A stretch of 64,000 bases of DNA from Paenibacillus sp. yr247. GTDB lineage: Bacteria > Bacillota > Bacilli > Paenibacillales > NBRC-103111. Where the stretch lies: the NCBI RefSeq assembly GCF_900103825.1, contig NZ_FNIF01000015.1, positions 27,014 through 91,013 of the forward strand, written 5' to 3'. A program made the translations under genes and the position numbers. Shown one piece after another: positions 8,496 through 18,198 of this stretch; position 1 is the first letter of the stretch, and every line of letters begins with the position of its first letter. Under the pieces are notes generated by a model. That model was not told the origin of the DNA. It made no database searches and saw only the letters and a program-made list of their open reading frames with translations.

Positions 8496-9488
8496 TTATT
8501 TCAAAAATTCATCTACATTTTTAGCTGTTACAATTTCCGTGGTCACCATTTGAGTCGCTTCCACCACGTTTCCCTTCAATGCTTCAAGAGCTGTTTTGAC
8601 ACTGAGATAGCCTTCTTTATCAGGATGATTGCTGATGGTAGCCAGCATTTCGCCCTTTTTAACGGCTTGCAGGGCGAGTGGCGTAGCATTAAACCCGACT
8701 ACCCGAATTTTCCCTGACTTTCCGGCGTTCTGTATGGCTCGTATAGCCCCTAAAGCCATTTCATCATTAGATCCAATAATAAAGTCAATGTCAGGGTGCG
8801 CCTGAATCATATTTTGGGTCACGGTAAATCCTTGATCCTGAGAATAGTTGGCGGTCTGGGATGCTACCACCTTAATGCCTGGTTCTTTATCGAGAGCCTT
8901 GTGATATCCCTGAAGTCTTTCTTCTGTGGTTGACTGCCCACGTGATCCTTCAAGAATACCGACTTCTCCTTTGCCATGAAGAGCATCTACTACAAATTTG
9001 CCCATTTCAGCAGCTGTACTCAGATTCTCATAGCCGATAAAAGAAACGATCTTACCTCCGTTCGCTCGCGTATCGACGATCACAACCGGAATTCCATTTG
9101 CATTGGCTTTATCAATCGCGGGTACAATGGCTTCCGGTCCGATCGGTGCGATAACAATTGCGCTCACATGCTGCTGGTTCAAGTCCTGTACGATGTTGAG
9201 CTGAGCCGCAACATCCGTAGAATTTTGTCCCGCCTTCCAAACAAGCTTCACGCCCAGTTCATCTGCCGCTTTTTGAGCCCCTTTATTCATGAGCTGGAAG
9301 TAAGGATTATCCATCGTTTTTACCACAAAACCGATCGTAATCTCTTTGGATGCCGCTTTGGGTGATTCTTTAGCTTGACTTATTACAGGAGTCGCTTGAT
9401 GGTTCCCACATCCTGCAAAAATCAATGTACTTGTTAGAACAAGAAGTAAAGCTGCGTATTTATTGCGGTTCAAAGCATTTTTTTTCAA
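8496..9488 (-). CDS. Sugar-binding lipoprotein of ribose-type ABC importer (RbsB family)
   Basis: 330 residues with a type II signal peptide: a basic N-terminus, the hydrophobic core YAALLLVLTSTLIF, and lipobox FAGC giving lipidated Cys27. The mature protein is a Peripla_BP_4 fold: EITIGFVVKTMDNPYFQLMNKG, then VSAIVIAPIGPEAIVPAIDKA, then DFIIGSNDEMALGA. The start is TTG at 9488 behind a GGGGG ribosome site. It captures the sugar for the RbsA/RbsC-like pair. Dedicated binding, ATPase and permease genes in one catabolic operon suggest the operon's substrate is carbohydrate-like. Confidence 0.92.
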   Translation of the reverse strand: MKKNALNRNKYAALLLVLTSTLIFAGCGNHQATPVISQAKESPKAASKEITIGFVVKTMDNPYFQLMNKGAQKAADELGVKLVWKAGQNSTDVAAQLNIVQDLNQQHVSAIVIAPIGPEAIVPAIDKANANGIPVVIVDTRANGGKIVSFIGYENLSTAAEMGKFVVDALHGKGEVGILEGSRGQSTTEERLQGYHKALDKEPGIKVVASQTANYSQDQGFTVTQNMIQAHPDIDFIIGSNDEMALGAIRAIQNAGKSGKIRVVGFNATPLALQAVKKGEMLATISNHPDKEGYLSVKTALEALKGNVVEATQMVTTEIVTAKNVDEFLK

Positions 9489-9510
9489 TTGCCATCCCCC
9501 CGCTCACTAT

Positions 9511-10953
9511 TTACAAGCCAATTGAAACATACTTGGTCTCTAAAAATGCTTCCAAGCCTTCGATCCCGCCTTCACGTCCTAAACCACTCTCCTTCATCCC
9601 GCCAAAAGGTGCTTGAGCTGCCGAAGGAAGTCCGTCATTCCAACCGATAATACCAAAATCCAACTGATGAATGACTTTCATACCCAGACTATGGCTCTCG
9701 GTAAAAACATAGGCAGCTAAACCGTACGGAGTTAGATTTGCATATGCTATGGCCTCTTCGACAGTTGAAACTTTTTGGATTGGAAGTACGGGACCGAAAG
9801 TTTCTTCATTCATGATCAGCATTTCCTGTGTCACATCAGACAAGACGGTAGGCGCATAGTAGTACGCATCTTCTTGTACTTCTATCCTTCTCCCGCCAAC
9901 CCAACATTTAGCACCTAATCTTGTTGCATTATGTACATGCTCATCGACCTTCAGGAAGCCATTCTTATCGATAAGCGGGCCAATATCTACCCCTTCGTCC
10001 ATGCCGTTTCCAACCTTAAGCTGCTGCGTTTCATTGATCAGTTTCTCAAGAAATTGAATATAAATGCCTTCCTGCACATAGACACGGTTTCCGCAAATAC
10101 AAGTTTGACCGCCGTTACGGAATTTGGAAGCGATTACACTCTTCACCGCTTTATCAACATCCGCATCGTCGAGGATCAGAATCGGGGCGTGGCCACCGAG
10201 TTCCAAAGAAAGATTTTTTACATGCTGTGCCGCTTGGATCATCAATTCCTTCCCGATCTCGGTAGAGCCGGTAAATGTGACTTTACGAACTTTGGGATTG
10301 CTTAAAAATTCCCCGCCAATTTCAGCAGCATTTCCGGTTACGAGATTGACAACCCCCTTCGGAATCCCTGCCTGTTCCGCCAACTTAACCAGCATTATCG
10401 CAGTAAGCGGTGTTTGCTTAGCCGGTTTCAAAACAATTGTGCATCCAGCTGCAAGCGCAGGACCCATTTTCCGCGTAATCATAGCTGCTGGGAAATTCCA
10501 TGGAGTGATTGCAGCAACTACACCTACGGGTGCTTTTAATACAAGCATTTCTTTGCCATCAACATGAGAGGGAATCGTTCTGCCGTAAACGCGCTTGCCT
10601 TCTTCAGCGAACCATTTAATGAAGGAAGCGGCATACCGGACTTCTCCCTTCGCTTCCGCCAAAGGTTTCCCCATTTCCAACGTCAAAATACTGGCAATTT
10701 CATTCACATTGTCAATAATTAGATGATAGTATTTCTCTAAGTATTCTGAGCGTTCATAGGCTGTCAAGCGGGACCAGGAAGTAAAGGCTGAATGAGCAGC
10801 ATCAATAGCGTCACGCGTCTCCTTTTTCCCAGCTTTCGGAACCGTCCCTATGATTTGGCTTGTAGCCGGATTATGGACTGGGATTTTATCCAAGCTGGCC
10901 CCTGTCCACTGTCCATTGATATAGATAAGCTGGTCCAAGTTCAATTCCTCCAT
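9511..10953 (-). CDS. NAD(P)-dependent aldehyde dehydrogenase, succinate-semialdehyde type (GabD-like)
   Basis: 480 residues, a full-length ALDH. The active-site set is intact: ITPWNFPAAMITRK for cofactor entry, FTGSTEIGK, catalytic Glu in LELGGHAP and catalytic Cys in GGQTCICGN. The PWNFPAAMITRK form is typical of succinate-semialdehyde dehydrogenases, but acetaldehyde or glycolaldehyde oxidation would fit the neighbouring E1-E2-E3 genes equally well. The ATG at 10953 is followed at once by GGAGG, which looks like a ribosome site for an internal TTG at 10938 (8 nt spacing); that TTG may be the true start, five residues downstream. Confidence 0.88.
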   Translation of the reverse strand: MEELNLDQLIYINGQWTGASLDKIPVHNPATSQIIGTVPKAGKKETRDAIDAAHSAFTSWSRLTAYERSEYLEKYYHLIIDNVNEIASILTLEMGKPLAEAKGEVRYAASFIKWFAEEGKRVYGRTIPSHVDGKEMLVLKAPVGVVAAITPWNFPAAMITRKMGPALAAGCTIVLKPAKQTPLTAIMLVKLAEQAGIPKGVVNLVTGNAAEIGGEFLSNPKVRKVTFTGSTEIGKELMIQAAQHVKNLSLELGGHAPILILDDADVDKAVKSVIASKFRNGGQTCICGNRVYVQEGIYIQFLEKLINETQQLKVGNGMDEGVDIGPLIDKNGFLKVDEHVHNATRLGAKCWVGGRRIEVQEDAYYYAPTVLSDVTQEMLIMNEETFGPVLPIQKVSTVEEAIAYANLTPYGLAAYVFTESHSLGMKVIHQLDFGIIGWNDGLPSAAQAPFGGMKESGLGREGGIEGLEAFLETKYVSIGL

Positions 10954-10984
10954 TCAGTAGTAGTTGAAAATGCGAAACGCAGCC

Positions 10985-12370
10985 TTACATATGAATCCCC
11001 ACACCTAAGTGAGCATTGGCTCCCTCAAATAATCCCTCTGAGATGGTAGGATGAGGATGAATCATCTTGGCCAGTTCATCTACTGTGCCCTCCAAATAAA
11101 TAAAGGCGGATGCTTCAGAAATCATTTCCGTCGCGTGAGCGCCTACAATGACGACCCCTAGGAGCTGACCGTAAGTTTTGTCGGCAATTATCTTCATAAA
11201 ACCATCCGATTCACCTGAAGCCATCGCTTTCCCCGAGTGATTTAACGGGTAGATCGTTTTTTGTACGGAGTAGCCTAATCTCTCCGCTTCACTCTCACTG
11301 AGCCCGACACTTGCTATTTCGGGAAATGTGTAGATGCAGCGAGGAACGACCTGATAATTGACAGCTTCCCCAGCATTCAAAATGGCATTGGAGGCAGCTA
11401 CCAAGCCTTCTGCACTGGCAACATGTGCCAGCTGCAAGCCCCCAATGACATCGCCCACCGCGTAAACATTAGGAATATTCGTCTCCATACGTTCATTTAC
11501 AGATAAGAATGGACCATTCAGCTTTAACCCCAAATCCGAGATCCCGCTCATGTTGGGTTTTCTTCCGGCCGCCATAAGCACTTCATCAAAGAGATGTTTT
11601 TCAATCTTTCCTTCCGGCGTACGAATGGTGATTTCTTTTTTCCCTTGATTGGGCCCAAAGGATTCCACTTGATGACTTGTCAGCAGTCGAACACCTTTCT
11701 GTTTCAATGATTTGTGAAGAGCTGCCGCTGCATCTGGATCCTCGCTGGATATAATTCGATCGGCCATTTCAATAATGGTAACTTCCGTTTGAAGATTAGC
11801 AAAGATACAAGCCAACTCCACACCGATCACTCCACCGCCAATAATAGCCAGTGACTTGGGGATCTCCGCAATGTCAAATATGGTGTCTGTTGTGTGAATA
11901 AAGATTTGATCTGTTCCAGGTATATTCGGAAGAAACGTTTTGGACCCTGTCGCTAAAATGACTTTATCGGCTTGAATCCACTCTTGATGTTCTCCAGATT
12001 GTATAAGAATGGATAAGTTCGGATTTACACTACCCATGCCTCGAAAAAGCTGAATATGATTTTCTTTCAACAAATAGGAAATACCATTGCGGAGCTTTTG
12101 GATGATTTGTGTTTTTCTCGCTAACATTTTGTTCAAAGAAAATGTCAGGCTGCCTGTCTCGATGCCCCAATCCTTCGCCTTTTTGATATGTTCAATAATT
12201 TCAGAATGACGAAGCAGCGTCTTTGAGGGGATGCAGCCTCGGTTTAAACAAGTGCCGCCAAGTTCATCGGCTTCAATTAAGGCTACAGATGCACCTGCCT
12301 TTGCTGCACGAATGGCCGCAACATAACCTCCAGGTCCGCCTCCGAGGATAGCTATATCAAATTGCTTCAT
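10985..12370 (-). CDS. lpdA: Dihydrolipoyl dehydrogenase (E3)
   Basis: 461 residues from the ATG at 12370, which has GGGG 9 nt upstream. FAD-binding IAILGGGPGGYVAAIRAA, redox disulfide GGTCLNRGCIPSKT, an NAD-binding GGGVIGVELA, and C-terminal catalytic His in HPHPTISEG. It reoxidises the dihydrolipoyl groups of the E2 encoded next to it and reduces NAD+. Placement in an E1 alpha, E1 beta, E2, E3 series shows that it serves a dedicated 2-oxoacid- or acetoin-type complex. Confidence 0.93.
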   Translation of the reverse strand: MKQFDIAILGGGPGGYVAAIRAAKAGASVALIEADELGGTCLNRGCIPSKTLLRHSEIIEHIKKAKDWGIETGSLTFSLNKMLARKTQIIQKLRNGISYLLKENHIQLFRGMGSVNPNLSILIQSGEHQEWIQADKVILATGSKTFLPNIPGTDQIFIHTTDTIFDIAEIPKSLAIIGGGVIGVELACIFANLQTEVTIIEMADRIISSEDPDAAAALHKSLKQKGVRLLTSHQVESFGPNQGKKEITIRTPEGKIEKHLFDEVLMAAGRKPNMSGISDLGLKLNGPFLSVNERMETNIPNVYAVGDVIGGLQLAHVASAEGLVAASNAILNAGEAVNYQVVPRCIYTFPEIASVGLSESEAERLGYSVQKTIYPLNHSGKAMASGESDGFMKIIADKTYGQLLGVVIVGAHATEMISEASAFIYLEGTVDELAKMIHPHPTISEGLFEGANAHLGVGIHM

Positions 12371-12383
12371 GCTCTTCATCCCC

Positions 12384-13691
12384 TTAAAGTAGCAATTCTA
12401 AGGGGTTTTCCAAAATCCCCTTAATTTCGGTAAGAAAAGCTGCCGCCGGTGCGCCATCGATAACCCGATGGTCAAAGGACAGACTAAGGGTCATCATCGG
12501 ACGCAATTCTATAGAACCGTCAACCCCTACCGCTTTATCATGAATTCGTCCCACGCCTAAAATCGCCGATTCAGGCTGGTTAATAATAGGCGTGAAGGAG
12601 TCTACGGCATACATGCCCAAATTACTGATTGTAAACGTTCCGCCCGTCATCTGATCTAGACCCAGCTTTTGATCACGAGCAAGTTTCCCTAATGTTTTGG
12701 ACTCTTCCGTCAAAGCAGCCAGCCCTTTTTTATCCACATCGCGTATGACGGGTACCAGCAAACCATTCGGAACAGCAACTGCGAGTCCAATATGGACATC
12801 TCGGTTCAGCATGATATAGTCACCCTGCAAGGAGGCATTAACCATAGGATGGTTGCGCAGCGAATGGGCGACTGCCTTCATGATCATCTCCGTATAAGAA
12901 AGCCTGAATCCTGTCCGTTTTTCAATGGAAGGAAGCAGTTGTTCCCGAAGCTTCATCGCTTGCGACATATCCGCCTCAGAAACGAGTGTAACGTGTGGCG
13001 CCACGAAAGCGCTTTCCGCCATTCTTCGGCCAACGACCTTACGAATGCCCTCAACACGGACCCTCTCTGCCGATTCACCGATAGGTTTCGCTTCAATGGA
13101 CTTCGATGTTTCCGGCGATTTCTGCTGCAGGTGAGACTGCACATCTTGGCTCGTAATCTTGCCGTGGATGCCTGTTCCTTTGATCTCATCTACTACCAGC
13201 TGCTGGTCTTCTGCCATTTTTCGCGCCAATGGAGTAACTACGATCTTATCCGCCTTGCGGGAGATAAATTTCTCCACATCAGATCGATGAATCCGGCCTA
13301 GTGGTCCAGAACCGGTAACTTGCCTTAGGTCCACGTTTCGGTCACTAGCCAATTTTCTTGCCGCTGGCGTCCTGCGTAATTTTCCGGCAGCAGATGGGAC
13401 CTGTTCCTTGGCTTCCATAATCGATTGTGCTGCGGTTCCCGGAATCCCCTCGCCTTCGTTCCCAATGTATGCAATGACTTGCATGACAGGAACATCCTCA
13501 TCCTGCTGAAATAGGGTTTTCAGTAGGATGCCGGACACTTCCGCTTCCACTTCAATATTTACTTTATCTGTCATAACTTCGAGGAGTATTTCTCCGTTAA
13601 TTATCGAATCACCTTCTTTTTTGTGCCACATCAAAATCTTGCCATTTTCCATAGTTGCGCCTAATTTAGGCATCAAAACTTCTGTAGCCAC
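12384..13691 (-). CDS. Dihydrolipoamide acyltransferase (E2) with two peripheral-subunit-binding domains
   Basis: 435 residues. Domain order: lipoyl domain (1-76) with lipoylated Lys43 in EVMTDKVNIE; a linker; a first E3/E1-binding domain (about 105-143, TPAARKLASDRNVDLRQV); a second one (about 150-188, TPLARKMAEDQQLVVDEI); then the catalytic domain (about 210-435) with the SFDHRVIDG active site. Most E2 proteins have one binding domain; the tandem pair is notable. The start is GTG at 13691 behind AAGGAAGGG. It passes the acyl group from the E1 thiamine enzyme to CoA. The acyl substrate is unknown; acetyl is most likely if E1 is acetoin-type. Confidence 0.92.
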   Translation of the reverse strand: MATEVLMPKLGATMENGKILMWHKKEGDSIINGEILLEVMTDKVNIEVEAEVSGILLKTLFQQDEDVPVMQVIAYIGNEGEGIPGTAAQSIMEAKEQVPSAAGKLRRTPAARKLASDRNVDLRQVTGSGPLGRIHRSDVEKFISRKADKIVVTPLARKMAEDQQLVVDEIKGTGIHGKITSQDVQSHLQQKSPETSKSIEAKPIGESAERVRVEGIRKVVGRRMAESAFVAPHVTLVSEADMSQAMKLREQLLPSIEKRTGFRLSYTEMIMKAVAHSLRNHPMVNASLQGDYIMLNRDVHIGLAVAVPNGLLVPVIRDVDKKGLAALTEESKTLGKLARDQKLGLDQMTGGTFTISNLGMYAVDSFTPIINQPESAILGVGRIHDKAVGVDGSIELRPMMTLSLSFDHRVIDGAPAAAFLTEIKGILENPLELLL

Positions 13692-13707
13692 GTTATTCCC
13701 TTCCTTC

Positions 13708-14691
13708 TTACACTCTCAATAAAGTGGATTTTACAGCATGGATAATATCCCCTACTTGAGGCACAGCAAGCTTTTCAAGCTCAACATTGTAAGGTATAGG
13801 AATCGGAAGTCCAGCAACGCGCTGAATAGGCGCATCTAGATAATCGAAGGCTTCGCTTTCCTGAATCATGCTGACAATCTCGGCACCATAGCCGCCTCTT
13901 TTTACCGCTTCGTGTACGACAACAGCACGCCCTGTCTTTTTCACAGATTCAATAATGGTTTCTTCATCCAAAGGCACTAAAGTACGAGGATCCACAACCT
14001 CAACACTGATTCCTTCCAGCTCCAGCAGCTTCGCCGCCTCCAACGCTTTGTGCACCATTATGGAAGTGGCGATAATCGTAACGTCTGTACCTTCACGCTT
14101 GATATCAGCTTTACCTAATGGAATTGTGTAAGGCTCTTCTGGAACATCACCTTTCATCCCATACAACAGTTTGTGTTCATAAAAAATGACAGGATTATCA
14201 TCGTCCATAGCCGCTTTCAACAAGCCTTTAGCATCATACGGAGTTGACGGTTGAATAACCTTTAAACCGGGGATATGGGTCATCCATGCCTCCAGGCTCT
14301 GTGAATGCTGAGCAGCTAGTCCCGCTCCGGAACCCCCCGGGGTTCTAACAACGATCGGTACATTTCCTTTTCCACCGAACATATAGCGCAGCTTTGCAGC
14401 TTGGTTGACAATCTGATCTGTAGCAATCGTAATAAAATCGGAGAATTGAATTTCCAAAATTGGACGCATACCTGTCATTGCGGCCCCAATGGCACAGCCT
14501 GTAATGGCAGATTCCGAAATCGGAGTAACACGGACACGTTCGCTTCCAAATTCTTCAATCATCCCATTGGTTACACCGAAGGCTCCACCATAAACGCCGA
14601 TGTCCTCACCCAAAATAAAAACAAGTTCATTCGAGCGCATTTCCTGGCTCATAGCTTCCCTAATTGCTTCTTGATATGTCGCTTGTCTCAT
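13708..14691 (-). CDS. Thiamine-dependent dehydrogenase E1 beta subunit (AcoB-like)
   Basis: 327 residues, standard for E1 beta. The pattern includes [47 protein letters not shown] and [15 protein letters not shown]. It forms an alpha2beta2 heterotetramer with the upstream alpha subunit, and the TPP site is shared between the two. GAAGGG precedes the ATG. Similar to acetoin dehydrogenase beta subunits, but branched-chain or pyruvate E1 beta proteins share these motifs. Confidence 0.9.
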   Translation of the reverse strand: MRQATYQEAIREAMSQEMRSNELVFILGEDIGVYGGAFGVTNGMIEEFGSERVRVTPISESAITGCAIGAAMTGMRPILEIQFSDFITIATDQIVNQAAKLRYMFGGKGNVPIVVRTPGGSGAGLAAQHSQSLEAWMTHIPGLKVIQPSTPYDAKGLLKAAMDDDNPVIFYEHKLLYGMKGDVPEEPYTIPLGKADIKREGTDVTIIATSIMVHKALEAAKLLELEGISVEVVDPRTLVPLDEETIIESVKKTGRAVVVHEAVKRGGYGAEIVSMIQESEAFDYLDAPIQRVAGLPIPIPYNVELEKLAVPQVGDIIHAVKSTLLRV

Positions 14692-14724
14692 CCAAATTCC
14701 CTTCGCTTTCCAATAAAGATTAGG

Positions 14725-15717
14725 TTAAGCGTATACATCTTCTTTAAGCGTATCGATATCGGGTGACGGGCTGCTTTCCGCGAAATCAACAGCTGCATCT
14801 ACTTCAGCTAGCACACTTGCCCGCATGGCTAAATCCTGTTCTTCAGTTAAAAAGCCCTCCTCAATCAACTGCTTCTTGAATAGTAAAATAGGGTCTCTCT
14901 GGTTGATCCATTCCTGTTCTTCTTCCCGGGCTCTATATTTCCGTGCATCGCTTTTGGAATGCCCTTTCCAACGGTACGTCTTTGCTTCGATCAAAGTAGG
15001 ACCAAGCCCACTACGAGCCCTCTTCACAGCTTCATTCGTGACATCCATAATTTCTATTACATTGGAACCGTCCACAACTACGCCAGGGATACCGTAAGAT
15101 ACAGCACGATCGGCAAGATTCTCGATGTTGACCATTTCCTTGATTGGACCGGACATCGCATATCCATTATTTTCACAGAAAAAGATAACCGGTAGTTTCC
15201 AAATGGACGCTAGATTCAACGACTCGTGAAAATTCCCTTCGTTAGTTGCTCCATCTCCAAAGAAGCATAGAACCACATAGCCCAGTTCCCTCATCTGAGA
15301 AGTAAGTGCTGCTCCTACAGCTAAGGAGTGTCCGCCGGCAACAATCCCATTCGCCCCTAAATTGCCAGTCTCCAAGTCAGCGATATGCATGGAACCTCCT
15401 TTCCCTTTGCAATACCCTGTAGACTTACCTAATATTTCTGCCATCATCCGGTTGATATCGGTTCCTTTAGCAATACAATGTCCATGTCCCCGATGTGTGC
15501 TGGTAATTTTATCAGCAGGCTCCAACATCGCGCATGCGCCTGCAGCGGTTCCCTCCTGCCCAATGCATAAATGCATCGTCCCGTGGATTTTGCCCCGCAT
15601 AAACAATTGTTCGACCTTTTCTTCGAAAATACGTATGGTATACATCTTGTATAAAATATCCAGCAGCAATTCTTTTTCGTAAGCTAGAAGCTTTTGTTTC
15701 GTTGTCCCTGGCAGCAT
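14725..15717 (-). CDS. Thiamine-dependent dehydrogenase E1 alpha subunit (AcoA-like)
   Basis: 330 residues. The TPP-binding motif [17 protein letters not shown]...ENN is complete, and the [17 protein letters not shown] and [13 protein letters not shown] segments follow the acetoin dehydrogenase E1 alpha pattern. A clear AAGGAGG precedes the ATG at 15717. It catalyses thiamine-dependent cleavage of the 2-oxoacid or acetoin and reductive acylation of lipoyl-E2. The absence of acetoin regulators (AcoR) or acuABC-type genes nearby leaves the substrate open. A palindrome shared with the gntR promoter lies 30 bp upstream. Confidence 0.9.
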   Translation of the reverse strand: MLPGTTKQKLLAYEKELLLDILYKMYTIRIFEEKVEQLFMRGKIHGTMHLCIGQEGTAAGACAMLEPADKITSTHRGHGHCIAKGTDINRMMAEILGKSTGYCKGKGGSMHIADLETGNLGANGIVAGGHSLAVGAALTSQMRELGYVVLCFFGDGATNEGNFHESLNLASIWKLPVIFFCENNGYAMSGPIKEMVNIENLADRAVSYGIPGVVVDGSNVIEIMDVTNEAVKRARSGLGPTLIEAKTYRWKGHSKSDARKYRAREEEQEWINQRDPILLFKKQLIEEGFLTEEQDLAMRASVLAEVDAAVDFAESSPSPDIDTLKEDVYA

Positions 15718-15746
15718 GAGTTGAACCTCCTTGTTAAGGGATAATC

Positions 15747-15760
15747 AATAATCGATTATT
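15747..15760. promoter_or_regulatory. Internal copy of the GntR-promoter palindrome
   Basis: AATAATCGATTATT, a perfect 14-bp palindrome, overlaps the stop codon of the upstream dehydrogenase gene and lies 30-43 bp before the E1 alpha start. Its 12-bp core is the same as at the gntR promoter (18885-18896), suggesting a second operator of the same regulator. Confidence 0.55.
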
Positions 15761-16838
15761 TTATGGCGAAAGAATGATCTAATAAGGAAACGATTTCATC
15801 TCCAACTTCTGTCGTAGTAGCCGTTCCTCCCATATCCTGTGTGAGAACCTCACCACGAACAATCAGTTCTTCCATGGTCTTAATTAATTTATTGCCCCAA
15901 TCCGAATGACCGAGGAAATCCAGCATTTGGCTTGCGGACCAGACCGATGCGAGTGGATTGGCCGTTTGTTTCCCTGCATGGCGCGGAGCTGATCCATGGA
16001 TTGGCTCGAACATGGAAGGATATTTCCGCTCAGGATTAATGTTAGCGCCTGCAGCCAGACCCAATCCCCCTGCGATAGCCGCTCCCAAATCGGTTAAAAT
16101 ATCGCCGAATAAATTAGAAGCTACAACAACTTCAAATCTCTTCGGATCTTTTATGAAATACATACTAGCCGCATCAACGAGGTAGGAACTAGTTTTTACA
16201 TCGGGATATTCCTTGCCCACTTCGTCAAACACCTGATCCCAAAATACCATGGAATAATTCAAGGCATTGCCTTTACTAATGCTGGTTAACGTTTTTCCAT
16301 GCTTGCGTGCTAGTTCATAAGCATAACGAATGATTCTTTCCGTACCTTTTCGCGAGAAGACACCGGTCTGCAGGACGACCTCTTGCGGGGAATCTTTCAT
16401 TAACCATTCACCGGCTCCCGCATACTCCCCTTCGCTATTTTCACGGATGACTAACATATCTACCTGCTCCGATTGGACATTATTCAGAGGGCACCGCACA
16501 CCGTCAAGCAATTTAATAGGTCGTAAATTGACATATTGATCAAAGCCTTTTCTTATTTTGAGCAGCAGCCCCCAAAGAGAAATGTGGTCTGGAACCCCCG
16601 GATAACCAACCGCCCCTAAATAAATCGCGTCAAAATCTTTCAGCTGCTCAAGACCGTCGTCATCCATCATTTTCCCATGACCCAGATAATACTCGCATCC
16701 CCATGGAAAATAGGTAAAATCAAACTGAAAACTCCCATCCAGTTCGGCTGCTTTATTCAAGACCTTTACACCCTCAGCGATAACTTCCGGACCTATTCCA
16801 TCACCTGGAATCACTGCGATTCTATACGTTTTTTTCAT
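15756..16838 (-). CDS. Tartrate dehydrogenase / D-malate dehydrogenase-like enzyme (TtuC family)
   Basis: 360 residues of the isocitrate/isopropylmalate dehydrogenase superfamily. IAVIPGDGIGPEVIAEGVKV at the N-terminus, substrate arginines in QYVNLRPIKL, VIRENSEGEYAG, the Mg2+ site around NLFGDILTDLGAAIAGGLG and the nucleotide loop FEPIHGSAPRHAGK. The WGCEYYLGHGKMM insertion is as in TtuC/DmlA, which act on tartrate, D-malate or similar hydroxyacids with NAD. The start at 16838 is supported by GGGAGGG. The ATG at 16871 lies within the upstream gene's 3' end and is less likely. Confidence 0.87.
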   Translation of the reverse strand: MKKTYRIAVIPGDGIGPEVIAEGVKVLNKAAELDGSFQFDFTYFPWGCEYYLGHGKMMDDDGLEQLKDFDAIYLGAVGYPGVPDHISLWGLLLKIRKGFDQYVNLRPIKLLDGVRCPLNNVQSEQVDMLVIRENSEGEYAGAGEWLMKDSPQEVVLQTGVFSRKGTERIIRYAYELARKHGKTLTSISKGNALNYSMVFWDQVFDEVGKEYPDVKTSSYLVDAASMYFIKDPKRFEVVVASNLFGDILTDLGAAIAGGLGLAAGANINPERKYPSMFEPIHGSAPRHAGKQTANPLASVWSASQMLDFLGHSDWGNKLIKTMEELIVRGEVLTQDMGGTATTTEVGDEIVSLLDHSFAIK

Positions 16839-16858
16839 ATCATTCCCTCCCTCTTTAA

Positions 16859-18070
16859 CTAGTAATTCCAAGTAGATAGCAGTTCATTTGCAGGGAAGGT
16901 AGTAATCACTTTACAGCCATCCTTGGTAATAACAACCTGCTCTTCGATACGAGCAGCATCGCCTTCTTCACCGTAATAGGTTTCAAGAGCAATGTGCATA
17001 CCTTCTTGAAGCACTTCAGGCATATCAATTGAATTTTGATGGCTGATAATAGGTTTTGCCCAGTGAGAAACACCTACGCCATGACCGATAAATAAGGCCA
17101 ATGTTTCGTATTCATTATCATAACCCAGTTGTTTATAATCCGGCCAAAGTTTGGCGATTTCATCCGTGCGGACGCCTGGTTTAATCATTTTGATTGCATC
17201 GTATAACCAATCGTATGCTTTCTTATAAACGCGTTTTTGTCTTTCGGTAGGACGACCGCATACGAATGTGCGATAGTAGCACGTTTTGTAGCCGTTAAAA
17301 TCATTCACAACATCCAAGAAGACCATGTCGCCCGGACGAATGATTCGATCAGAGAAATCGTGCGGATGCGGATTAGCACGATCACCACTGATGACGTTAA
17401 CGTTGTGAACATTCTCTGCTCCAAGCTCGTATAAACGCTTTCTCATCATAGCATAAACTTCGTTTTCACGAATTCCCGGCTTAATCATATTGAAAACATC
17501 CCAGTAAGCACCATCAACCATTGCCGCGGAAATTTCCAGACACTGGATTTCTTCTTTCGTTTTAATGGTTTGGGCATTCAACATCGTTTGCTGACCGTCT
17601 ACTAAAACCAAACCATTTTTCTGAAGAGCCTGAACGATTGGCACAGTCAAGACATCTACGCCAATAGGCTCTTTTTCCAAGCCATACTCTTTTAGAATGG
17701 AAGCGATTTCATTTATGCTGTATTCAATAGTGCCAAGCTCAGGCGGCATCGTGCCTCTCATATCCGTTTTAGCAGGACGAATATCTTTTAACCAAGGGCA
17801 TAGCGCTTTTCTCGAAGGAACAGCACTGCCGATTTCAAATAAAATCGGATCTTTCCCCTTTGGTAATAAAGCATATCGGCCTAACTTATTATTGGACCAT
17901 TCGCCTAGTTTCGTACTTGTGATATAACGAATATTATCTGGATCATAGACCAGCAAAGCTCCAAGACCATCCTTTTCCATTTGATCCCTTGTTTTTTGCA
18001 ATCTGTCTTTGCGAAGCTTATCGTAATCAATTCTCATTTCGTGATCTACTGCCATAGTCCCATATGTCAT
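16859..18070 (-). CDS. M24 (creatinase/aminopeptidase P fold) protein with altered metal site
   Basis: 403 residues: a creatinase N-terminal domain (about 15-160) and a pita-bread catalytic domain (about 165-390). Four of five dinuclear-metal ligands align: Asp253 (FLDVV), His330 (FIGHGVG), Glu363 (ALETYYG) and Glu376 (ARIEEQVV). The second aspartate, expected 11 residues after the first in a GYxxDxxRTF context, is Cys264 (GYKTCYYRTF). Canonical prolidase activity is therefore doubtful. M24 members with non-peptidase roles include creatinase, ectoine hydrolase DoeA and DMSP lyase DddP. Being the first enzyme of a catabolic operon suggests it makes the first cleavage of the substrate. A strong AAAGGAGG precedes the ATG at 18070. 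Confidence 0.85.
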   Translation of the reverse strand: MTYGTMAVDHEMRIDYDKLRKDRLQKTRDQMEKDGLGALLVYDPDNIRYITSTKLGEWSNNKLGRYALLPKGKDPILFEIGSAVPSRKALCPWLKDIRPAKTDMRGTMPPELGTIEYSINEIASILKEYGLEKEPIGVDVLTVPIVQALQKNGLVLVDGQQTMLNAQTIKTKEEIQCLEISAAMVDGAYWDVFNMIKPGIRENEVYAMMRKRLYELGAENVHNVNVISGDRANPHPHDFSDRIIRPGDMVFLDVVNDFNGYKTCYYRTFVCGRPTERQKRVYKKAYDWLYDAIKMIKPGVRTDEIAKLWPDYKQLGYDNEYETLALFIGHGVGVSHWAKPIISHQNSIDMPEVLQEGMHIALETYYGEEGDAARIEEQVVITKDGCKVITTFPANELLSTWNY

Positions 18071-18198
18071 TGGAAAATCCTCCTTTTATATGTGTTTAAC
18101 ATAGTAAGCTTTTTTGTCCCATTTGTTTTCATTTTCGGGCTACATATAACATCCCCCCTTTCAAAAACCTTCAGTGTATGACCTGACCCCTTGTTCAT

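Noticed and set aside
12792-13301. 169-codon plus-strand frame
   Set aside because: Antisense to the E2 gene; codon composition is that of a shadow frame.
13708-15717. Firm call of acetoin dehydrogenase for the E1-E2-E3 genes
   Set aside because: Motifs are shared with other 2-oxoacid dehydrogenases, and no acetoin-specific regulator or acu genes are present.
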